From positions 62,001 through 126,000 of the forward strand of contig JACEFZ010013212.1 of NCBI GenBank assembly GCA_014155875.1: 64,000 nucleotides of DNA. The letters run 5' to 3'. A program made the translations under genes and the position numbers. The first letter of the stretch is position 1. Each line of letters starts with the position of its first letter. This document shows positions 57,160 through 64,000 of this stretch, piece after piece. This stretch comes from Cepaea nemoralis (lineage: Eukaryota > Mollusca > Gastropoda > Stylommatophora > Helicidae). The notes below the pieces were generated by a model. It ran no database searches. It had not been told where the DNA came from and was given only the letters and a program-made list of their open reading frames with translations.

Positions 57160-58755
57160 TAGATGTGAGGAGGTGTGAGTGTGTGTGGAGGATGTGTGTG
57201 AGTGTGGGGATATGTGTGGGTGGGGGATGTGTGGGTGGGGGTATGCGTTTGGATGGGTTGGGGTGTGTGGGTTTTTGTGGGTAGTGATATTTGTGGGTGT
57301 TGGTGGGATGTGTGGATGGATGTGTGGGGGTGAAAGTAGGGGTGTGGGAATGGGTGTGGGGGATGTGTGTATGGGTGGAGGATATGTGTATGGGATGGGT
57401 GTGGGGTGTGTGTGTTTATGTGGGTGGAGATGTGTGGGTGGTTTGAGGAAGTATGTGTGGGTGGCGGGGTTGTGTGGGTAGGGGATTGTGTTGGGTGGAT
57501 TGGGGATGCAAGGGCGGGTGGGGAGAAGTGTATGGTGTGTGGGTTTGAGATATGTGTGCGGTGTGTCGGTGGGGGATGTGTGCATGGTGTGTGGGTGGGG
57601 GTGTGGTGGTATGGGTGAGGATATGTGTGTGGGTGGGGGATAGTGTGTGGTGTGGGGGATGTGTGTGATGGGTGCGGGGAATGTGTGTATGGGTGGGGTA
57701 TATGTGTGGGTGAGTAGGGGATGTGTGGTGGTTGGGGGAAGTATGTGGGGTGTGTGGGTGGGAGATGTGTGCGTGGATGGGGAATGTGTGGGTGGGGGTG
57801 TGTTAGTGGCTTAGGGATGTGTAGGTGGGTGAGGGATGTGCATGTGTCGGGGTGGGATGCGTGAGTGGGTGGAGGATAAGTGTGGGTAGGGGTATTGTGA
57901 TCGAGAGATGTTTGGTTGGGGTGGGTGGGTGGGGTGTGTGGGTGCGTAGTGGAGGATGTGTGCGTGAGTGAGTGTGTGTTGGTGGACGGGTAGGGAATGC
58001 GTGTGTGGGTGGGAAGAGGTGTGTGGTGTGTTGGTTAGGGATATTGTGTGGGTGAGGTATGTGTGTGTGGATGGGGGATTTTTGTGGTGTGTGGGTGGGG
58101 GTATGTGGGGTGGATGGGTAAGGGTATCTGTGTGGGTGTGGGTGGGAATATTGTGTGGTATGTGGGTGGGGGATATGTGTGTGGTGTGTAGGTGGGGATG
58201 TGTGGTGGTATGTGGGTGTGGGATGTGTTGGTGAGGGATATGTGTGTGTGCGGTGCGTGGGTTGGGAATATTGCGTGGTAGGGGATGTATGTGATGTGCG
58301 GGTGGGGGATTGTGTAGTGGGGGATTGGGTTAAGGCATGTATGGGTGGGTGGAGGATGTATGTGTGGGTGGTGGGGTGTGTGTGTGAGTGGATTGGGGAT
58401 GTATGGGTAGTTAGGGAGATGTGTGTGTGTGGGGGGGAGGGGGGATTGTGTGCGTGGGTGGGAAATATGTGGTCAATGGAGATGTGGCTGGGGGATGGGT
58501 GGTTTGAGGTGTGGATGGGGAGAGGATGTGTGGGTTAGGATGTGTATGTGGGTGGGCGTGGGATATGTGGGTTGGTGGGGGAATATTTGTGGGTGGCGAG
58601 TGTGTTTTGATTGGGGGAACAGGTGAGGGGAGTGTGGGTGGGGGATGTGCGGGAGGGGGATGGGTCGGTTGGTGGGGTATGTATGTGTCCCTTGGTGTGC
58701 GTGTGTGTGGGTAGGTGGGGTGTGTGTGTGGGTGGGGTGATGTATGGGTACGTGG
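57160..58755. repeat. G/T-rich minisatellite, unit 2
   Basis: Copy of 49745-51355, nearly co-linear with it, so it expanded before the duplication. Confidence 0.93.
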
Positions 58756-58944
58756 GAGATGGGCCTCATAACATGGTAATTTGCCTTGTTTATGTTTACA
58801 ACATTCATTTCACAATGTTTATTTGTCTTCCTATGTAAATGTATAATGCTCTTGATGAACGAAAGACGAGTGACTGGAAGGGCCGAATGTAAGACGGGCC
58901 TGCGTGCCCAATTTGTGACCCTAATAAAGTTGATTTGATTTGAT

Positions 58945-59030
58945 GTCATAACACTAGTCTCTACCCAGGATGTCCCACAAATTATTATTTGTAGAGGATG
59001 CACCACAGACTAGTGCCTGTCCAGGATACC
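58945..59030. repeat. 28-bp satellite remnant right of the LINE, unit 2
   Basis: Same degraded units as 51541-51630 (CACAGACTAGTGCCTGTCC). Confidence 0.8.
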
Positions 59031-59224
59031 CCTAGTGGAGGTGAAAAGAGATGTTTGTCAGTCTGAACACTAATCCAATCACATCCACTGCTCCGCATTC
59101 ACCACAACGGGGTATGTTGTCATATTGTCTTGATGGGTGACGTGATCAATGTCACTCTGGCACCCGTCTAACATCACAGAAACATTTTCATATATCACTT
59201 TTATAAGGCTGGATCTGACCCTGG

Positions 59225-59310
59225 AACCATGTAGTCACTAGAGAGATTTGAACTCAGGACCACTAGCTGGCAGTCAAGCATGTAAAGCAACATTTACAGT
59301 TTTAAGACCA
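59225..59310 (-). repeat. tRNA-like SINE head
   Basis: The minus strand reads TGACTGCCAGCTAGTGGTCC and GAGTTCAAATCTC (box-B-like). Only the promoter part is recognisable. Confidence 0.4.
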
Positions 59311-61060
59311 AAGTCTGATGTATTGGCCTTCGAGTCGTCTGGATTCCTAAAAGAGTTTGCACCTATGTCTTTGAAGTTAATTAATGTAGAGAATCCCCCC
59401 TCCCCCCACCTCACCATTACAAAAGCACCATCTCACAATCTCCAAGAGACCCTGCATTGCAGAGCTCTCCCCCCTCTCCACGCCCAGAAACCATCGAGGT
59501 GTGCAAGTTGTAGTAAAGCTTCACACTTCACTACTTCACATGTGCAGAGAGGCGTATTAGGATATAACCAGCTCATGATTCCCTGCAGCACATACCCATT
59601 GACTGGGATTTGGCCTAGGTTAGTTGTACTGTTCCTCTCTGTGAGCTTCTGGTAACTGCATTGTCTAGACTCGACTCCACCCCAATGGCCAGACGGAGGG
59701 CTGTGGGTTTAATTAATAAATAGAAACAGTTTGCTTACAGGGTGGTTTAATTTTAATATAAATTTAATAAGTATTTGTGACAGGAATGCTTTCCTTTAGC
59801 TGTGTTTAAACATATTTATTTTACTGTTATCTGGAACATTCTAGAATGACACCTGACCTAGGAAGCAATTTTAAAACAAGTCTGAAATTAAAACACAAGT
59901 TTGAAAAATGAAATAGAGAAATGTTACCTTAATAATAATATCAGCAAGCAAGGCGTCAAATTCGCTAAGTCAATCTTGCTCGTTTATTCACTTCCAGTTC
60001 CACTGAATTTTGATTTAATTTATCATTTACCTTCCTGGTATACCGGGAGTATGGCACCGCACTTGTACTACACTACACAAGTTTGGAACTAGTTAGTAGG
60101 TAAGCTTTAACTAGTTTGTTTAACAAACTAGGAGATGAATAACAAGTTCATAAAATAACCGGCTCATGAACTCTTAACTTGAAAACAATTGAATACAATT
60201 AATAATTAAATAATTATAGTTTAAGGTTGTTATAGTTATAACCTGCTAATGCTATAAATAGAAGATAATATATAACTATTATATTAGTATTAATTAACTA
60301 TACTATTAACTATTAATATTAAATATTATCTACACAATTAAATAGAATAATATACTAGATCCCGTGCAACACTTAGTAACTAACACTACACTACTACTAA
60401 CTACTAGTACTACAGTGACAAAAAAGTAATTTAAGTATGTATCATTTACAAAGGCAAAGGCAAATCTTCCAAACTGAATTAAATACGCCTGAAATAAATA
60501 CAAGGATTGAATTTATATAAACTGAGATGAAACTCATAATCTCATATATAAAAAGTAAAACCAAGCATCGTCAGTAAAAAACGAGTTCGGCGGCCGGATG
60601 TATGTAAACAATCAATAAATTTGCTTAATGCTAGCATATTACACACAGTACTTATAGAAAATTAAGGAAAATTAATAATGTATCTGTATTTTAAAGACTT
60701 AAAGCATTAATAAGTCTAGAATAAAGATGATTGTAGTGCATACAGAAACGAAGCTGACATACCGACGCCATGGACTCATTCTCGTCTGCTGACCTTGCTT
60801 CCTTGTTTGGTTTATCAATGTCAAGGCCGAATAATGGTGACCTCAGAAAACACCGGGAGGGAGGGAAATTCACTTTGAGTATACCTCAACGGTTGCATAC
60901 CCATAAACGGGCACTCTCCGCTGTTTATGCTTGACCTCCACACCGCACGGTATAAGAAGAACAAGGTGAGATGAGATGATGATGAAGAGGGCTCAATGCA
61001 TCATCCAGCACCAATGTCACATCACTCTCGGCATGTTCATACGTGTTCAACCGTATTGCT
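59311..61060. other. AT-rich region, nothing recognised
   Basis: 60170-60420 is strongly AT-rich with many TTAAT/ATTA phrases and TACTA repeats. No conserved coding signal on either strand; open frames are short. Confidence 0.55.
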
Positions 61061-61187
61061 GAAGATGTTGATTGAAGAGAATAGTGATCCATGTTAGTTA
61101 CAAAATGGAGGCAATTGTAGTAGGAATTTTAACAGCAGGCTGCATTTGTCTGTTGCTGTTGGTTACTTCATCATCATCAAGTGCCGT

Positions 61188-62215
61188 GCCGGCTGGCGTA
61201 GGCGTTCATGGCTCTCCACAGATCTCGGTCTTTGGTGTTCTGGATCAACTCTGCTGATGATATTCCTCCATGCCACCAGTACAGGATTTACGTATAAGCT
61301 ACACAAGCTATAGCTTGGGGCCCCCCAAAAAAGTGGGGGGGGGGGGCAAAAAATATTGTCCGAGTGAGCAATTGTCATATATGTATATATGACATAGAAT
61401 ATCTGGACTTATAAAGGGACCCATATTTCAAATAGCTTAGGGCCTTATCAAGTCTAAATCCGGCCCTGCATGCCACCGTCTCAATCCGTCCAGCATCATT
61501 TCTCTTGGTCTGCCTCTGCTTCTCTTCCCCTCGATCTTTCCAGTTGTCACGATGTTCTCCAATGTCTCTCTTCTCATCACATGACCAAAGAAAGCTGTTT
61601 GTCTCTTTCATATTGTTGTATATAGTGTTCTAGTTTCATTAGCCTCTTTCAGGCAATCGTTGTTAGTTACTCTGGCAGTCCAAGGAATTCGCAACATTCG
61701 TCTTAAAAACCACATCTCTGTTGCTTCTAAGTTCTTCCTAATTTGTTCATTTACATTCCGAGATTCACTGCCATACATAAAACTGGTTGCATTTTAGCAC
61801 TCTCTTTCTTACATTCATTGATAGCGACTTATTGCATAAGATATTCTTCATTTTCTGAAATGCGGCTTTTGCCTGCCCTATTCTGCTCTTAATCTCTGTT
61901 GTACATCTTCCATCCGATGTTATAAGTGCCCCTAGGTATTTAAAATTATCCACTTGGTTGAGAATTTCCCCTTCTATTTCTATGTCACATTTTGGTGTCC
62001 CCATTTTCTTTGATATCACCATTGTTACTGTTTTCTTGATATTCAAAGAGAGTCCTTTCTGTGCACTCTCTGATACTACAATGTCCAATAATTGTTGTAG
62101 GTCTGTTGCATTATCCGCCACCAATACTGTGTCATCTGCATAGCATATATTGTTTATATTATATCCTCCGATATTCTGGCTTCTCTTTGATCTCTCTCAT
62201 TATTACTTCGCTATA
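61188..62215 (-). mobile_element. LINE fragment: RT thumb and C-terminus
   Basis: The minus strand codes ADNATDLQQLLDIVVSE (just after the catalytic box), LSLNIKKTVTMVISKK, FKYLGALITSDGRCTTEIKS and AAFQKMKNILCNKSLSMNVR, then after frame breaks the terminal basic segment RGEEKQRQTKRNDAG. A 192-bp MITE is inserted at 61277-61468. RTE/CR1-like; clade unresolved. Confidence 0.78.
61277..61468. mobile_element. Short hAT-like MITE, 192 bp
   Basis: Ends CAGTACAGGATTTACG and TAAATCCGGCCCTG are imperfect terminal inverted repeats. 8-bp target duplications CATGCCAC at 61269-61276 and 61469-61476. The interior has a G run at 61336-61347 and TATGTATATATG. It interrupts the LINE open frame. Confidence 0.85.
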
Positions 62216-63665
62216 TGTTGTTTGTCCATCAACAATGATGATGACCATTCATTTCATCCAGTGGGGTTGAAAATATGGAGCCGTGAGTTCTAAGATGGCT
62301 GATAAGGCCTATTTTGGCTCGAAATAGTTCTTTGACAATGTGGACAAAGAATGCTTGACGTTTCTGGAGGAGGATTTCTGCAGTGGTTTTTCTGTTCTGT
62401 CTTTTCTTCACAGCTCTTGCAGTCCTGGTTGCCTCACAAGTGACTGCACCCTTGCGTAATGATGTACGCCACGAATTTCGGTCTCTGGCTGCAGTCTCCC
62501 AGGTGTCATGATGAATTCCAAAAGCATTCAGTGAGATTTTCAGAGTGTCTTTAAAGCGTTTCCTCTGGCCGCCTTGGGAGCGTTTACCACAACGCAACTC
62601 GCCGTAAAAAATTCGTTTAGGGAGCCTGTGATCTGGCATGCGAGTCAAGTGACCAGCCCAGCGAATCTGATTCTTCATTAGTAGAGTGTGGATACTGGGC
62701 ATGGACGCTCTTTCTAGGACTTCAGTGTCTGTGATCTTGCCTTGCCATTTAATCTTCAGTAACTTCCTAAGGCAGACTGTGTGGAAGTGGTTTAATTTCC
62801 TAGCGTGTCGCTGATAAACGGTCCAGGTTTCACAAGCATATAGGGGACGCAGAGGTGTTTCCAAGGCACCAGGGCCGGGTTATATACTGGCCAAGACCTA
62901 TTGACGCGTCCTCGTCGAGCGTCCTGGGCAACAGGTCCCTTCGGGGTCCTGGCTAAAGTCAGTAGGATCGCAGATTCCTCCGAAGTCGGAGAGTGTCTGC
63001 CTGTACGGCGAGGAACCACCAATCTGCACACCAATAAGCCAGACATGGGACAACGGATACTCACGCAAAACTCAGGTCCTGTATGACTCACACTGATGTT
63101 GGACAACAGGATGCCTTCATCCGACATACAGGACTTCACGTTGGAGCTCAAGCCAACGAACACAAACAAACAAACAAACAACAAACAAGCATATAGCAGT
63201 GTGGATAATACAACTGCTTTGTAGACTTTCAGCTTTGTTTGCAGCCTTATTCCATTTCTGTCCCATACATTCTTGTAGTCTGCCAAAGGTCGCGATGGCC
63301 TTGGAGATTCTTGCATTCACTTCGTCTTCAATTGTGACAGCTTGTGACACAGTGCTGCCAAGATAGGTGAATTTGTCCACAACACTTAGTCTTTGATCAT
63401 TCACTTTGATATTCGGCACGGTGTGATTATTCCCTGGAGTTGGCTGGTACATAACTACAGTCTTCTCCAAATTGATATTGAGGCCAAAGTTGGCACACGC
63501 ATGTCAGAAAGCTGAAACATTGTGTTGCATGTCCGCCTCTGAGTTGGCGTATAGAGCTCAATCATCAGCAAACAGCAGTTCTCTGACTGTGTCGCTGTTA
63601 ATTTTGGTTTTAGCTTTCAGCCTTCTGAGATTGAATAACTTTCCAACCATGCGGTAGTTGATGTC
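62216..63665 (-). mobile_element. C2H2-tailed LINE, split by a retroposon
   Basis: Same family as 9306-10217 but longer. From 63665 down it codes LRRLKAKTKINSDTVRELLF with the catalytic FADD next to it, [30 protein letters not shown], then after the 341-bp insertion [40 protein letters not shown] and the basic C-terminus. The finger is damaged near 62385 (a missing base). Ends [10 protein letters not shown]. 5'-truncated within the reverse transcriptase. Confidence 0.85.
62844..63184 (+). mobile_element. Short retroposon of unknown family, copy 2 (341 bp)
   Basis: Bounded by perfect 12-bp target duplications ACAAGCATATAG (62832-62843 and 63185-63196). Starts GGGACGCAGAGGTGTTTCC, ends with (ACAA)n/(CAAA)n tail. 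Inserted in the C2H2-tailed LINE, whose sequence resumes exactly after it as at 9.9 kb. Inverted segments GTCCTGTATG and CATACAGGAC near 63077 and 63124 could pair as a 3' stem. No convincing open frame. Confidence 0.9.
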
Positions 63666-64000
63666 TCCATCCATCATGTGCCATGCCGGTAAGCGTGGGC
63701 GGTCATGTTCTGCCATCTCACTCGATCACCAGAGTCGTAGATCAGCTCAGTGTTTCTGTCTCGACCATGCCACAAGGCCAAGCCATCCAGATACTTGTTT
63801 CTAGGTCTTCCCCTTGGTCTGTTCCCCTCGATCTTACCAGTTGTCACCAAGTTCTCCAAATCATTTCTTCTCATAACATGCCCAAAAAATTGTGACTGTC
63901 TACGTCTAATGTCTCTGATCAGTTTACGATCTTCATTTGTTTCTTGAAGGACTTGTTCATTGGTCTTTCTGGCTGTCCATGGTATTCTTTGCATTTTCCT
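63666..64000 (-). mobile_element. LINE C-terminal fragment, runs off the window
   Basis: The minus strand codes MQRIPWTARKTNEQVLQETN, RRRQSQFFGHVMRRNDLENL and VTTGKIEGNRPRGRPRNKYL: the carboxy-terminal region of a widespread animal LINE reverse transcriptase. Similar in type to 61188-62215. Open to the window edge. Confidence 0.78.

Larger units (their letters stand above)
55856..58944 (+). mobile_element. CR1/L2-like LINE 3' end with expanded 3'UTR, unit 2
   Basis: Identical arrangement to 48496-51540. The open C-terminal frame ends at 56200 and differs by a single residue (IHTDY for INTDY). It ends in AATAAAGTTGATTTGATTTG at 58923-58942. Confidence 0.8.
51808..59214. repeat. Segmental duplication, unit 2 (~7.4 kb)
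   Basis: Second tandem copy. Direct orientation; only scattered substitutions in LINE parts (e.g. GGGGTGAAATC versus GGGATGAAATC), larger differences within satellite arrays. 12 bases of different sequence separate the units. Confidence 0.95.

Noticed and set aside
60691..60873. Possible first exon (MAS then GTATGT donor) on the minus strand
   Set aside because: A good start context and donor, but only three codons before the splice and no downstream exon recognised; not supportable.
61072..61257. Short plus-strand frame with hydrophobic start resembling a secreted peptide
   Set aside because: It overlaps LINE sequence on the opposite strand and has no conserved feature.

Overview
The window is animal nuclear DNA, most likely from a marine mollusc. 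Evidence for this: a spliced solute-carrier gene with phase-matched exons, non-LTR retrotransposons of the I/Nimb type with RNase H, several tRNA-derived SINE families, hAT MITEs, a mariner relic and very abundant minisatellites. Nothing looks bacterial (no operons, Shine-Dalgarno sites or CRISPR). The mollusc assignment is inference from repeat style and protein similarity; the species cannot be read from the sequence.

Layout. 4,057-28,423 (minus strand) carries the only convincing host gene, a sialin-like SLC17 anion transporter in twelve recognisable exons coding for about 539 residues. The last transmembrane segment and C-terminus lie off the left edge. The splice phases agree at every junction except one: exon 11,849-11,979 has one base too many in a conserved motif. 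Its introns are filled with repeats: an I/Nimb LINE inside an ATG-rich minisatellite (0.8-4.0 kb), hAT MITEs, SINEs, a 24-bp minisatellite (6.9-7.4 kb), a C2H2-tailed LINE with 12-bp target duplications (9.3-10.2 kb), a 51-bp minisatellite (13.7-15.2 kb) and a 5.3-kb LTR retrotransposon (19.4-24.7 kb). That LTR element keeps gag, a damaged protease and an integrase zinc finger but has no reverse transcriptase.

28.4-33.3 kb holds a 53-bp minisatellite, purine/pyrimidine microsatellites, a tRNA-like SINE, a LINE RNase H fragment and a decayed mariner. 33.3-40.95 kb is a continuous satellite field: a 45/46-bp unit (about 95 copies) that passes into a 69-bp unit (about 48 copies) apparently derived from it. 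41-44.4 kb holds a hAT MITE and LINE/SINE debris.

44.45-59.21 kb is a tandem segmental duplication of about 7.4 kb. Each unit contains degenerate LINE reverse transcriptase/RNase H, a 28-bp satellite of about 72 copies, and a LINE 3' end inserted in that satellite whose 3' part has expanded into GA, GT and G-rich minisatellites. 59.2-61.1 kb is AT-rich and unassigned. 61.1-64.0 kb is a stack of LINE fragments, one carrying a hAT MITE and one split by a retroposon of about 340 bp with a perfect 12-bp target duplication. A second copy of that retroposon lies at 7,681-8,000, so it looks like a real short-element family that I do not recognise.

Roughly one third of the window is tandem repeat and most of the rest is transposable element. 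Long open frames inside the arrays arise because the repeat units are multiples of three without stops; I do not call them genes. I found no novel multi-gene system. The items most worth checking are the 340-bp retroposon, the RT-less LTR element beside an exon, the satellite-LINE-duplication chronology and the possible frameshift in the transporter.
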